From Rotaria sp. Silwood1 (Eukaryota; Rotifera; Eurotatoria; Philodinida; Philodinidae), in the NCBI GenBank assembly GCA_905250075.1, contig CAJNOP010000020.1:1203399-1267398 (forward strand): 64,000 bases of DNA, written 5' to 3'. This document shows positions 10,719-23,969 of the stretch, piece by piece; the stretch's first letter is position 1; every line of letters starts with the position of its first letter. A program made the position numbers and the translations under genes. The notes beneath the pieces are model-generated. The model saw only the letters and a list, made by a program, of their open reading frames with translations. It ran no database searches and had not been told where the DNA came from.

Positions 10719-10974
10719 CTTCTTCGTTTGTTCTCAAAAATAAAACAACAAACAAATAATAAACATCATCTAATTATACTTGTTATCTACCAGTAATAAA
10801 TAAATAGTGGCGCTAATAAATTCATCTTCAAACAGATATATTATCCAATCGAATTGATGTTTTTTTTATGACTCATTTCATTCACGAGATTACAAATTAT
10901 ATTTATTCATAGACGTTATTTCTATAGAAAAGTCTATAAAACTCAATTAAGTTAAAAAAAATAAAAGAACAAGA
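10719..10974. promoter_or_regulatory. Candidate bidirectional promoter
   Basis: These 256 bp separate the start codons of the minus-strand unknown gene and of NHP2, so both promoters must lie here or overlap. I cannot identify individual factor sites by eye. Confidence 0.45.
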
Positions 10975-11584
10975 ATGACAAAAGATAAAAAACATAGTAC
11001 AAATAATACAACTCAACAAGATGAAGCTATGGATACAAGTACAGGAAATAAAGGTGAAAATGGAACAATAAATGAAACCGAAAATACAGGTCCAACTTAT
11101 GAAGAAAAATTTAAATATATGAATGCAATGGCATCACCTGTTGCACCTAAAAAATTAGCAAAAAAAATATTTAAATGTATTAAACAAGCTACTAAACAAA
11201 AAAATTATATTCGATTAGGTTTACGTGAAACACAAAAATATATTCGTCGTGGAGAAAAAGGTCTTGTTATATTTGCTGGTAATGTAACACCAATTGATAT
11301 TTATAGTCATATGCCTGTTGTTTGTGGTAATTATTTTATTTTCAAAAAAAAATGAATTTAAATAAAAATTTTTCAATACGTTTTCTTTTTTTTTTCTAAT
11401 TATAGAAGAATCAAATATTCCATATGTATTTGTACCATCAAAAGAAGATTTAGGTAGTGTAATTCGTGCCAATCGAACATGTTGTTTATTGATGATCCGT
11501 TCTCATCCTGAATATAAAGAATTATTCGATGAAATTACTGATAAAATCAATAAACTTGAACCATCATTTATCAAAACTGATTAA
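10975..11584 (+). CDS. NHP2: H/ACA ribonucleoprotein subunit 2 (NHP2)
   Basis: NHP2 is the L7Ae-family protein of H/ACA RNPs, which guide rRNA and snRNA pseudouridylation in the nucleolus and Cajal bodies. Exons are 10975-11326 and 11406-11584, giving 176 residues, close to or slightly longer than other animal NHP2 proteins. After a polar tail of about 45 residues come YMNAMASPVAPKKLAKKIFK and then the L7Ae signature: LRETQKYIRRGEKGLVIFAG, NVTPIDIYSHMPVVCEESN, IPYVFVPSKEDLG. The Arg-Gly-rich RNA-contacting surface of the family is retained. SUCO starts 143 nt downstream on the same strand. Confidence 0.95.
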
Positions 11585-11727
11585 TAAACAATAAAACAAA
11601 AAAAAAAACATTTGTGTTTCCTTTTGTTACTGTTATTATTGTTAAAGTTTCACGAAACCAAAAAAAAAGAAGAAAGATACGAATGTTTTTGTGTAGGACA
11701 TTCCTTTGATCATTTTTGACATGTATC
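11585..11727 (+). promoter_or_regulatory. NHP2-SUCO intercistronic gap with a candidate trans-splice acceptor
   Basis: Only 143 nt separate the NHP2 stop and the SUCO start. The gap holds an AATAAA right after the NHP2 stop, then a T-rich run ending in TTTTTGTGTAG at 11696, which looks like a 3' splice site with no obvious upstream donor in the gap. This is what a polycistronic transcript resolved by polyadenylation and spliced-leader addition would show. A conventional very short promoter remains possible. Confidence 0.45.
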
Positions 11728-14700
11728 ATGTCTATTTCAGATAAAATCCGTCCTGATTATCTCCCACCATTGACATTTATTTTCCTTTTTTTTCATGAAT
11801 GGGCGTGTGCACTCAATCAACAAAATTCAGTATTTTGTAAGTCATATAAATATTTTCAATATTGTTATTTTATTTCTTTTTTTTTTCTTTTAAACAATTA
11901 TACTTAGAACATTTTTTATCATCAGTTTATTCTTATGTATTCGTATTCCATCAATTAGATCTACAGATTCAATTGAACAAAATTCTATTTCGAACAAAGT
12001 AAAAAATTTCTTTGTTTTTTTTTTGTGTTTATCGAAAAAAATTTGTTGAATTATATAGACTGATGAGAACAATCAGACTGATGCTATTGATGAATATATC
12101 TCAAAATCAAATGGTCATATTATGTCTGATTCAGTAAATATTTAATAATTATATAAATAGATTATTCATAGTTATATATTTTTAGAATTTTGAAGCAAAA
12201 TTATCTGAGCCTGTATCAACAACAGTAGCAAATGATCTGCCGACGATGTAAATAATATGTTTTTTTTTGTTATTTTAAATCTATAATTTGATCATTTTTA
12301 TAGATCAACAGAAAATAAATCAGATATTATTGATGAAATATCTCGACCGACATCTTCGTATGTTATTAATGAAATGAAATAAACTTTCAATATCATTTTT
12401 TAGTTCACAAGTGGCAGACAATCAAACTACGGATGATCAACAACAAGCAAGTCCATCGACACCTAAAAATAATCGATCAAATATTAATTCATTTGAAGAA
12501 TGGAAACAACAACAACTTCAAGCTGATTTATCAAGTTAGTTGATTTCCTTTTTTTTTGTTGTTATTGAGAAAATCTGTTCAAATAATAATATCTGTTTTT
12601 ATATATAAATAGAAAAAGATGAAACTGCAAATCATAATAATCTACAATCGGAAACAATTTCAACAGGTTCATCAAAAGGATCTTCATCGTCAACAAATAT
12701 TCCACAAATGACATCTACAATAGGTTTATCAAAAAAAGGCAAACTTCGTAAAAATTTTGCTAGTGCATCATGTGGTGCAAAAATTCTTGCACATAATATT
12801 GAAGCACAAAATGTTCCATCGATTTTATCTTCATCACCTGATGAATATATGCTTAATCCATGTAATGCAAAAATTTGGTAAGAAAATCTTTTTTTTTTTG
12901 TACTATTGAATTCGTTTTTTTTTGAACATGTTTCTGTAGGTTTGCTATTGAACTTTGTGAATCAATTCGTGTTCTCAATATTGAAATTGCTAATTTTGAA
13001 CTTTTTTCAAGCGTTCCAAAAACATTTCGAGTTTCATCATCAGACAGGTAAATAAAGTTTCAAAAGTATAAAACATAATTTTTCGATATTTTAATATCAA
13101 TGAAATGATTAAGATAGGAAATAATTTTATTTTTATTCAAAATGAATGAACAATATCGGAAAGAGAACTTGATAATATTATCAAAATAATATTCACAAAT
13201 ATTTCTGGAAAATTTTATACCGATATATTTCGAGAATAAACATACGATGCTACATTCACTTCGATTCAATGTTTACAGACAGGTATCTAGTGTTGGACCT
13301 ATTATTTCAGCTTAGGGTGGACTCATGATGAATTAACTAATTCAACAGAAAAATACCATATTTTAATAGTTGATCTAAATAAGAGTATCATTATTATCGT
13401 AAGAAGACAAAAACTAGTCAAAACTAGAAAGATTTATTTTCAAAATTCTATATCTTTAATATTTAAGATATCCGACAAAAGATTGGCATCGTCATTATTT
13501 GGGTACATTTAATGCATCATATAATCGTACAATACAAAGTTTTCAAACAATGGAATCTACAACTTATGTTAAATATGTTAAATTTGAATTATTAGATTTT
13601 CATGGACATGAACATTATTGTCCATTAAGTGTTGTACGTATACATGGATCAAATGTTGAAGATGAAATAATGACAATGGAAGAAAATACAAATTTAATTG
13701 ATTCAAAAATTTTATTAAATAATCAAGATGAAAATGAAGATGATGATGATGATAATAATTTATTAAATGATCAACAAGTTGGTGGTATTATTGGTTCAGC
13801 TATACTTGATTTAGCAAAAAGAGTTTTTCGACGACCAACTATACGTGATACACCATCAACAACATCAATACCAATAATAGAAAGAAATGTATTAAAAACT
13901 GATTGTCATCAATCAGTTTTAAATGGTTCAATAACTAATGATAGTATTAATTCATGGCGTCAAAGTGATATATTTAAACAATGTATTGCTGAATTTCTTC
14001 GTGGTATATGGTCAAAATTTGATGCATGTGCATTGTATTTATCACATACTTGTTTTAAATTAAATTATTGTTGTCAATGTCCATTAATAAGAAATAATAC
14101 TATAAATAGAAATAATCAAATAATATCAACATTAAATTTATATATTAATCCATGTGGATATTATCATATAATAACAAATCAATTTGTATGTAAAAAAGAA
14201 AAATTAATTGAATTAAATGAAACAATATCAATAAATACGAATGTTGAATTAAATCAGAATATTATGGAAAAAGATTTCATTATTTCTACTGATGATACAA
14301 TAATAATTACTGATGAAAGTAAGAGATTTGTGAACACACTATCATGTCAATGTCGAATTCATTATTAGATTTTGCTTATCCTATGAAGATCAGTATAGTA
14401 ATAGAGATAGACGAAGTTGTCTCACGTTTCAGTGTATACTTGTGTAACGTTATGTAAATTTTCATGGAGTATATATTGCGCCACATTATGCTTATAATCG
14501 GCCTGAAAGAACAATGAAGAGATGATATCACGCTTTGGACAAGTATTAACCTAACAAGAAAAAAAAAGCCGTGCGAAGCGGATAAGCGCGAGTAAGTTAG
14601 GGAACTGCAAAATCACTTTTTTTGGTCCCGGTCCCGGTCTCGGTCTTTGACAATGGCTTCATTTCTAAAATCGAGCAACTTTTTTTTACGATCTGTGTAC

Positions 14701-17167
14701 TTTTATGAATACATAAAACTGACATGAATGATTTTGATTCGTTAACAGTACGAAAATTCTTTTGTATCCAGTGTTAAAGTGAAAGAATTTCACTGAAAGC
14801 TCGAATAAATAAAAATAACCATTGAATTTTGTTAAAAATTCTTATGTACTTCGTAGCAGTCATTTACTTATTTCTCTCTTCTTTTATATCTACTGCTCTA
14901 CCTAATGGATTTATTATCGAATTGATTATGTATACTGAGTAGCTATTACGATTGCCAAAAGAAAAATAAACGGCGACACATATCTATTTACTATTATCTG
15001 ATAAGACTTAAATAAAGGAATCATCAAACAATGAACGAATTAAACTTACGTATATAGTGTTGTGTTGGTTGTTTTATATGTATTCAAAAACCTGTGCAAT
15101 TGGAAAACTCAGATTCTTGCAAACAGACTCGTAATCAGTAAAGACTTTTATAGACATAGCAAATAAAAATATCTGATTTACAGATCTTTAATCATGCCAA
15201 AATAATAAACGTGAAAATATATTGCATAAAAACTGACAGGAACCAGTGTGAAAAATTTTTAGTTCCGATTCCGGTCCCGCCGGGACCGGGACCACTTTGC
15301 AGTTCTCTGGAGTAAGTGCACGAGACAGCTGTGTCAATCTCTGTGAAGGAATGTTAGTACTTTTAATAGATTTCCGATCAAATCTTTCATAATAAACTGA
15401 AGACTACTATTTGAAATATTTGATAGAAAAACTTATTTAATAGATAAGTCCATTCAGTATTAGTAGATTGTTGATTATTTAAATAATATTAACTTTCGGT
15501 GTCGAGTGAAAATTAAACATAGTATAATATAAGGAAAAAGAAATAATCTTTCTGCTTCAGTAAAAGTGTATTGATGTTTATTTAGTAAATGTTTCGTATG
15601 ATTGTTGACCATCTTGAGTATTGACTTTTATTCTAAATCGCATTTCTAGGTTGCGACAACTTAGCATCGATGATATGCATCATTGTATACTTTGTGTAAG
15701 AAATGTAGCTTCTTCGATTAGGAGATTATTTCTTGCGTTCCACCTGCCGAAAAAATTAATGTTTATTCCTATTTACGAATTTCATTTGATTTTGTTCGTT
15801 AGTTCGATATGTTTAATGCTCTAATAGTAATGATTCTTTTAATGTTCAAGTAATTCTCAGCAGACTGTTGTGCTAAGATAATATGTGTAATAATTACAAC
15901 GCAATAAAACTATTTTCAATCATCCAATTGATATATTATTTTAATATCTATCCTAGATTCAAATTTATCTAATAATAAATCTATGTTAAAATTTAACAAT
16001 ACTTTATTGAACGAAACTAACAATGATAATAAACTAAATCGTTCTAATGAACAAAATTTTTCGAGTAATACTTCAAACGAAGCATTCATGATGCCTGAAT
16101 CACAAATATCATCGAATATAACAAATGAAAGTTTTTCACAATCATCTACGATTGAAACAATCAATATTGATAGTAATTTAACCGAACAATCAATTGATAC
16201 TAATAATATTGATGAGATCGTGACTGTAACACCATCAACATCAACAACAACAACAACAACATCTCCATCATCGTCTACAATAAATAATAATAATGAACCA
16301 ATACCACCTATTATTTCTAGTCCATGGCTTAAAGGCATGTTAATGAATACAAAATCATTACCAGAATTATATAAAATAATTGAAAAACTTAATTTTAATT
16401 TAACATTAAGTAATCGATATTTACAAGAACTAAGTCAACATTATGTGTATGTTTCAGTAATAAATAATGTTTTTTTTTCTCAAAAAAATTTTTTTTTTCT
16501 ATAGAAAGAAACTTGATGAAACTCAACAAACAACTGATCTTCTTCTAAAATCATCACAAGCTGCTGATGAAAGAGTAATTTATTATTATGTTTTTGATAT
16601 CTTATTAAATATTTTGTTCATATTTATTTTTAGTTAGCAAATTTAGAAGAATATTTATATCGATTAGAAGAAAATTTCAATCAAATATCATCTCGTTCAA
16701 TAAAACTTGAAGCATGGATTCCATTAATTATTTTTCTCATACTATGTTTATTTATTTGGTGTCTTTGGTCAACATGTAGTTTATTTCGACTAAGACGAAA
16801 ATTAAAACATATTATTAATGAATATGAAAAACTCTCTAATAGTTCGTTTTTCTTTTTTAAATACTTTTCCGATGTTAAATAATTCTTATTTTTTTTTTTA
16901 ATTTTAGTTAAACAAATCGAAAATAATAATAATGATGATAATGACGATAATAATATGAATGATATTTCACTTATTTGTAATGGTATAAAAAAACGAAAAT
17001 TATCAACTGATTCAACTGATTCAAATCCTAATCGTTCTCAACGTGTACCTGATTTAACATTATCGAAAATAAAAGAAAATGGTATTCATAATATTGAACA
17101 TAAAATAAAAAGAAAACCATCAAAACATACTCAACATTTATCATCATTAAGTAGAATGCAAACTTGA
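11728..17167 (+). CDS. SUCO: SUN domain-containing ossification factor (SUCO/Opt/Slp1 family)
   Basis: SUCO is an ER membrane protein with a luminal SUN domain. Its yeast relative Slp1 protects folding proteins. I read 13 exons: 11728-11836, 11967-11998, 12059-12133, 12186-12247, 12304-12357, 12404-12534, 12613-12877, 12940-13047, 13468-14318, 15957-16446, 16505-16574, 16634-16841 and 16908-17167. They total 2,715 nt (904 residues), an exact multiple of three. Visible parts are a signal peptide ([11 protein letters not shown], residues 12-22), the FEEWK motif before the SUN domain, and the SUN domain itself ([50 protein letters not shown]). Further on are a coiled-coil stretch ([16 protein letters not shown]), one transmembrane segment ([18 protein letters not shown]) and a basic cytosolic tail. 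The ATG at 11728 is chosen because the upstream ATG at 11721 is out of frame and closes at once. The 1.6-kb intron 9 contains an hAT MITE. Confidence 0.93.
14598..15309. mobile_element. Non-autonomous hAT-type MITE with perfect 8-bp target duplication
   Basis: The 712-bp element sits in SUCO intron 9. It is flanked by identical 8-bp direct repeats GAGTAAGT at 14590-14597 and 15310-15317, the target-site size typical of hAT transposons. Its ends are inverted: TAGGGAACTGCAAAATCAC on the left against CAGAGAACTGCAAAGTGG, the complement of the right end. Subterminal repeats of GGTCCCGGTCCCGG on the left and their inverse on the right are unusually GC-rich for this genome. There is no open frame of transposase size. 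The perfect target duplication suggests a fairly recent insertion. Confidence 0.85.
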
Positions 17168-19446
17168 AATTGAAATTATCTTTTATTTATTCTTATTTTC
17201 TTGTGCATCCTTATTTGTATATCTTTATTTATTTACAATGTTAGAATAATCGTATATTTATTACAACGTTAACATATATATATAAATATATATATTTATG
17301 TACTTAATTCATATCATATCAACTTTTTTTGCATATTGTTGGTTATTATTTGCCAACGAAAGTTGTTTTTGCAAAAAAATAAAGAGTACATTATTTTTTT
17401 TTGTTTGTTTGAGCTGGAATTTTTGCTATTTTTTTTCTCGTCTGTATATAAATGTTACTATTTTTTTTTTCTTGGAAAACAAATAAATCTGGTGATTGAT
17501 AACAACAAATAAAATTTTATTATATGATAAATAATGGTGTTCAAATAATATGATTTCTTTTTGTTAAAGATTAATAATAGACTTAAAATAGAGAGAAGAT
17601 ATAAATATAATTCGGCTTGTCAATGTAACACGCTATTTTACGCGTTAAGTATTTATTTCAAAATTCGAAACAAGCATTTCTGTCAAGTTGTAAAGCAAAT
17701 TCTTTGTAACAAAAGAATAAACCTTTTGTCTTTCCCTTCACATCAAGACATTCTCAAAATAAAACTTGATCGATTTTGCTGTAACAACACTACGAAAAAG
17801 ACCGTATTTTAAAATTTCAGACAGCTACGTATAGTATATCAGTAGGCAAACCGATGTCATAATTAATTTTTCTCAGTAATTCTCATGCACTACTTTTTTC
17901 TCACAAATATTGCATCTTAAGGTAGATAAATGTAACAATGGTACGAAAATTTGATTTTCGGTACTATTTTCAGTTTACATAAGTGAGTAATAATTTCAAT
18001 ATTACAAATGTCAGATAGTTTATGCGTAGAATTTAAACTTGAATTTGACCTTTAATCGACTGATGAAGCAATGAATCTCTTCTAAAGTACCTCATTTTTT
18101 GCTAATTCGATTTTTCTGGCTATGATCAAATTTAACGATAGTAATCTGTATTTATTCTATATGTTTATAAAAAAAAAGCTATAAAATATTGTCAGTAGAC
18201 ATTTATAGTTTTTAGTACTTTTTAGATTTTGTTTTTCTTTATATATGTGTGTTTAGGTAATAGATAAAGGGTAGCAACAAGTCTTCTGACCAGAATTTTA
18301 TTGATTTACATTAAAAACTGGAAAAAGAAAATAGGAAAAAATTCGCAGCTCAAAAGAGCCCTGGTTTCGATCTCTGGCTGGAGAAAAGAATGGTGTTTCA
18401 AGTAGCATGCAGTTAAATTCTATTCGCTAAGAGCTCCTGAGTATGTTTTGAACCTTTAATAGAAGTATACTTTATTTCTTACACAAGTAAAAATAGTTAG
18501 AGAACAACTGTTTTTACCTTTGAAAATCTCGTTCAATGCTCTAGAAAATCTGTTCTAGGAGCATTTCATTTGTAGATTCACTTTCGTAAGAAATTAGAAC
18601 TTACGCAAGAACACTTCACACGTAGGATCGTGTTATATAATAGACAGAGTTTTGAAATATTTTCCACAAAATTTACTAATAGTTGTTCAAGCTTACTACA
18701 GAAAGAAAATTTACACATATATTTCGAAGTAACAGAAAATTCGGATTCTAACAGAATCCAACCAGTTGTCATTTGGTGGTCGCAAAATACATTTCTAATA
18801 AACTATTGTTAATATTTTTACTGATCATTAGGCTACAACAAAAAATAAAATGATACCGTTTGTTAGAAGCTATGATGAAGTTGATTTCTTTTCGTGCGAA
18901 TACAGTCAATGATTAGTCTTTTTTAACTTTTCAATTTATTCAAACCACGGCATATTTATTAATACACAAGTGACCAATAAAAATTGAGAAATCTCAAGGT
19001 AACAATTAAGATTAATCGAATAGATGATTGAATTAATCTTAAATAAAATTTTAATGATCTATCGCTTGAATTGATTGGTGATTTGATTTCAATTCATATC
19101 ACCTCTACTATCTCTCTCTCTTTATTTTTAATTATCACAAATATTTTCTCTGTGATTAAAATTTGAAAAAAAAAATATTTGCTTGAGGAAATCATTGGTC
19201 ATTATTTTAATTAATCAATTGTTATATTGAATCATATTCTATTATAAGACTCAATTTTTTCATTGGCTACATTAAAATTACCAGTCATTTTTCGAGCAGT
19301 GTGTATTGACACGCTGCACAAACACATACAAGCATGATAAAGAAAAACAATGCATCATACGGTCTCTTTGTTTCTAAAGTTTACGATGAATATATACATA
19401 TATTTTTAGATTTTGCCTATATTTTTTTTCCTCATTTACATTTAAA
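17168..19446. other. Intergenic region between SUCO and TMEM214
   Basis: AT-rich DNA holding the SUCO 3' UTR and the TMEM214 5' flank. There are several short open frames on both strands with no coding signature. I found no RNA gene or clear element. Confidence 0.5.
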
Positions 19447-22400
19447 ATGCCTAATAACGAAACAAATTGGACAACGGTATCAGGAAAAACAAAAGCAAAA
19501 CCAACTTCATCATCGACAAAACCATCAGGAATACCGGTTATGCCAAAAGCTGAAGTGAAAAGTATTTTGTTTTATATAAATATTAATCGAATAGAAATAT
19601 TTGATTTATTATTATTATTATTGTTTTTCTTTTAGCAATTAAACTTTCGGATAGTGCGTTTAGTTCTATGAAAGAACGAATATTAGATGAAAATGATGAA
19701 AATCAATCAGGTGAAATAAAAACACAAAAACCTATATTATCTAATGAAAAGAATCCATCGGTTAAAATAACTAAACCTAATAAACCAAGTTCAAATACAT
19801 TAACATTAAAACAAGCACTTCAAAATGTTAGTTGAAAAATTTTCATAAATAAATTTTTTGTATATTTACATATTTTAATAGATGAATGTTGATAAACTTA
19901 AACAATTATATAAATCATCAAAAGATAATACATCATTATGGGTTGAAAAAATTTGTTACTGTTTTATTGAACAATTCAAAGATGTTACATCTGGTTTAAA
20001 TGATCCAATATTTTCCAAGGAAACAAATCAAGGTAATTTAACAATAGAAAAATAAATGTCTTATATATATGATCTTTTTTTTTTGTAAAAGATTATCCAT
20101 TGAATACATTATCTACATCAGTTAAAGAATATTTGGATGAAATTTTTGATATGCAATCAAAATTGAAAGCTATTACACTCTGTCGAAATAATTTACTTAA
20201 TCCAAATGCTGGTAAATGAAAAATTAATTTTATCGTGTTTTTTTTTTTGAACAAATTTATTTGTTGTGATCATAGATATTCATGGTATTACTGGTTATCA
20301 AGTATTATTACAATATTTTCTTCGCAATCTTGATGAACGACCAAATGATTCATTTCTTGATGAAATTGATGAAGTAAATTAAGATTTTATTAAATAAATC
20401 ATAAGAATATTTATATATTCTTATATTTTTAGTTATCAACATCACTTAAACGATATCCATCAGATAAAGTACTTCGATTATTTTGGGCTTATAGTCAAGT
20501 ACTATATGAACATCCTGGTTTGGCATTAGACAGTAAGTTTATAAGGATTGGATAATTTATTGAAATGAAATAGACATACTAAAACTGATAGAAATGATAA
20601 ACTTCATTGCATAATAATAAATAAGTATCCTACGAAGGAACCTCTTCAGATATTGAATTGCTATTCAAGCAAGACGATATTCTTTTGATGAGTGCGAGAA
20701 AATAAAATAAACGACTAGAATGCTTGGGTTTTTCTTGTGGAAGATTTTCATTTTCGAACTTATTACTGGATATTACATATAAAATTATTTATTATAATTT
20801 ATCGGTTAATTTTTTATGTTACTCTTAAAGATTTCAAATTTTTAAAAGTGTGTTACTATTTAATTTTAAAAAGAAAAAATTATCAGTTACAAGGTTAATA
20901 TTGTAGTAATCTATTTGTCTTTAACTGAAGATCAAATAAATTATCAGATGATCTTATCGAAATTAACATTCTTTTCTAACTAAAAAAATAATCAATCACG
21001 TTAAGAATATAACTGATCCATATGAAACTTTCATCACAGATACAGCACATAAGATAAGGAGACAGGTGTTTGAAGAAAAAATTTTCAATGAAACTTCTAC
21101 GATTTTTTCTTGTGAAATCTGGTTTTCCATAGAATTTCATTAAGCTTGCTTTACGACTCTTATCTAACTTTGTCTGATCGAGCTTAGATGTTGACAATAG
21201 ATATTTGATTTAAAATCACTTCTAAGATATAGTGTAAGATATTTTTAATCTGATTAGACGATGTTGAACGTGGATCGTAAATGTGCTCAGAAAAGACTAT
21301 CTTCATATTATTATTTATTCCACATATTTGATTAATTATTTTTTAGTTTGGTTTCGTTTAATGTTTCCATTTATTGAAAATCGAACATATAATCAACTTA
21401 TCGTGGAAAATTTAACTCAACTTACGACGTAAATTTTTCTCAAATAAATAAAAAAAAAGTTTTCTACTCTAATTTTTGATTGTAGACGAAATGCTAAAAA
21501 TAAAAAATTTCTTCAATCAAATGAAATTTTTCCAGTTGAATCTTATATACAACTTCTTGATTTTGTTGATCAACCAAATCCTGCATTAACAAGAGATATG
21601 CGTACAACACTGTCAAAAAATGTCATCATTCTTTCTGTAATGAAAAGAAGAAAAAAGAAAATATGAATAATTTTATTTTTTTCTAATAATAGGATTTATT
21701 TTTGAATAATACAAAAAATTTATCTCAACATGCAAAAGAATATTTTAAAGTTCTATTTCCTGTTCTTCATGCTGAGAAACAACGATCACCAAAGAATCAA
21801 TTACTTGTAACAAAAAAAAATTATTTAATTTTTTTTTATGTGTTTATTAATTAATACATGAATTGTTTGTACTTTTTAGCTTGATCGTATGATTATTGCT
21901 TGTTTTGCGGATAAATCAGTTATTAAAATTTGGTTATTATATCATGAAAAATATCCTCAAAGTTCATCGTAAATATTTTGTTAAAAAAAATTATTTTTTT
22001 TTGATAAATTATTGTTTTTTTTAAAGAGATCTTTTATCATTGTTACAAACAAATGAAACAACAATTTCTGGTTTATCAACATCAAAAGAATTTCGTAATA
22101 TTGTTCAACAACTTCGAACAATATCGAATGAAATCGTTAATAATGGAGAGAATGATAATGTAGAACATAATGAATTTTTACGTGCTTATACAAAAAATGT
22201 AATTAATTTCAAGACTTTTTTTTTTTGTCATAGAAAACTTTTTTTTTTGCTTTTATTTAGAATACAGTTGTAGTAAATAATAAACGTCAAAAACATTCAA
22301 CATGTAGAATTGGTTTTATTGTAAAATTAGTTGTTTTACTTATTATTTCATTTATTATTTATCAAAATTGGTTATGGTTAACTGTTGCTGCAGATTATTT

Positions 22401-23695
22401 ACTTGAAGGTAAGAAAATTAAATTTTAGAAATTTAAATCATATATTTAAATTTGTTAGATTATCTTAAACATCCTACGGCTATTATAATTAAAGAACGTC
22501 TATCTGATGCATATAAGGAAACAAGAAAATTCGGTTTATTATCGTTAAAGTATGAAGATTTTTGTGTATCTATTTTTCTTTTTACTTTTATATTTATGTA
22601 TATTGATAGATATGCTGAAGAATTTCTTCGTTCAACTATGACAAATATTGAACCATATGCAATTAAATTTGGTCAATATCTTCAAAAAAAATGGGCTTTT
22701 GTATTAAAATATATCGAAGGACCTATTTATGATAAAAGTATTGAAATCGCTGAACAAGTATGTATTAGTAGAAAAGTTTAATCAAAAACTAGAAAAAAAA
22801 TTAAAAATTTCTATAGAGTTTTATTTTGAATTAATTTTTTTTTGAAAGCCTATTTTACCATAGACAGAATAACAAAAAGTGTTGTTAGAGATCTCAAACA
22901 TCAATATCTATAGATGCTTCCGTTCGAATCTCAAGAAACGATATAATACGCCTACTTGAAAGAAAGAATCGAAAAATGGAAAAATCAGATATTCGAGATA
23001 TTTAGCAAAGTTCTTTACAGATAGAATACTTTTGATGCTACTGGTCTTATGAGGAAATATTTCCAAGTATTCGATCGTTTTTTGTTTAAGACTAGTATCA
23101 TTCGATTGGTGATGATAAATAGAAAAAAATCCTGTTCTATTTTGATTTTTCCGATCTAGACTTATTGAATGATAGATGTTTCACTTGATCTTTGTCTATG
23201 GGTTTAAATTCGTTTAGAGCCTCGATGATCGAATTTCTAGTTGAGATTTTGTCGTCAGATATATCTTGTAGTTATTAGAACCATTCTAAAAGTTTAATAA
23301 GAACAAACATATCCTTAAAATTCTTCTAAGCTTATCTGCGAACAAAATTTTAGCTTGCAATTTCATCATACATATTCTTAGACACATGATCATCATAAAT
23401 AGTTTCTTTTCATTATTAGATTCAACGAATATCAGTAGTTATATTTACTGAAAGTGTTCATTATTTAAACATTTTATTTGATTGGGCTAGTTATTATACT
23501 GCTAATTTAGCATATTTAGCTGAAATTTATATGACGCAAATTTATGAAATTATTTATGATAAATGGATGCAGTAAGTGTATGAACTTTTATTTTTCATAT
23601 CATATAATTTCTATATTTGACTTTTTAGCTTCAATGTAACAGAATTACGAGAAAAATTTGATCAACTTCGAATGCGTGTTATTAAATCGGTTTAA
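19447..23695 (+). CDS. TMEM214: Transmembrane protein 214 (TMEM214)
   Basis: TMEM214 is an ER membrane protein implicated in stress-induced apoptosis through caspase 4 in mammals. I read 16 exons: 19447-19561, 19636-19826, 19882-20032, 20092-20211, 20276-20373, 20433-20532, 21347-21428, 21486-21636, 21693-21806, 21880-21968, 22027-22198, 22261-22408, 22459-22549, 22610-22757, 23420-23571 and 23629-23695. They total 1,989 nt and give 662 residues, near the vertebrate length. The N-terminus is polar (NNETNWTTVSGKTK). The middle holds family-like helical segments including KRYPSDKVLRLFWAYSQ and VWFRLMFPFIENRTYN. The C-terminal third has a strong transmembrane segment (IGFIVKLVVLLIISFIIYQN) and a second hydrophobic stretch around YLFDW. 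The match rests on overall order and these segments. Introns of 814 nt (20533-21346) and 662 nt (22758-23419) are unusually long for the gene. Confidence 0.8.
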
Positions 23696-23969
23696 GAAAA
23701 GAAAAGATTACAATATTTTATTCGTATCAATCTACTTATTTATATAAAAAAAGACAAAAAAAAAAGAGGAACACATTCATATCTGTTGTTGTTGTTGTTG
23801 TTTTTTTGTTCTAATCATAATCTCATCTATGTATGACGACACGTCGTTTTTATTCATAGATAGATATATATCACAAAAATTCCTATAAGTTTTATTTAAA
23901 ATAAAAATAAAAAGAACGTCTAACAACTATTTTAATTTATTTTATTATTCAGTTGTGTCTTGTTTTAGT

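Noticed and set aside
11716-11727. SUCO start upstream of 11728
   Set aside because: The upstream extension would require a TTG start, and the ATG at 11721 is out of frame and stops after seven codons.
14319-14368. Stop codon at 14366 as the end of a shorter SUCO protein
   Set aside because: A GTAAGA donor at 14319 and an acceptor at 15956 join in frame to exons carrying the expected SUCO coiled coil and transmembrane segment, and the total coding length is a multiple of three.
18355-18400. tRNA-like or SINE-like B-box sequence (GGTTTCGATCTC)
   Set aside because: No matching A box, cloverleaf or downstream repeat unit could be drawn.
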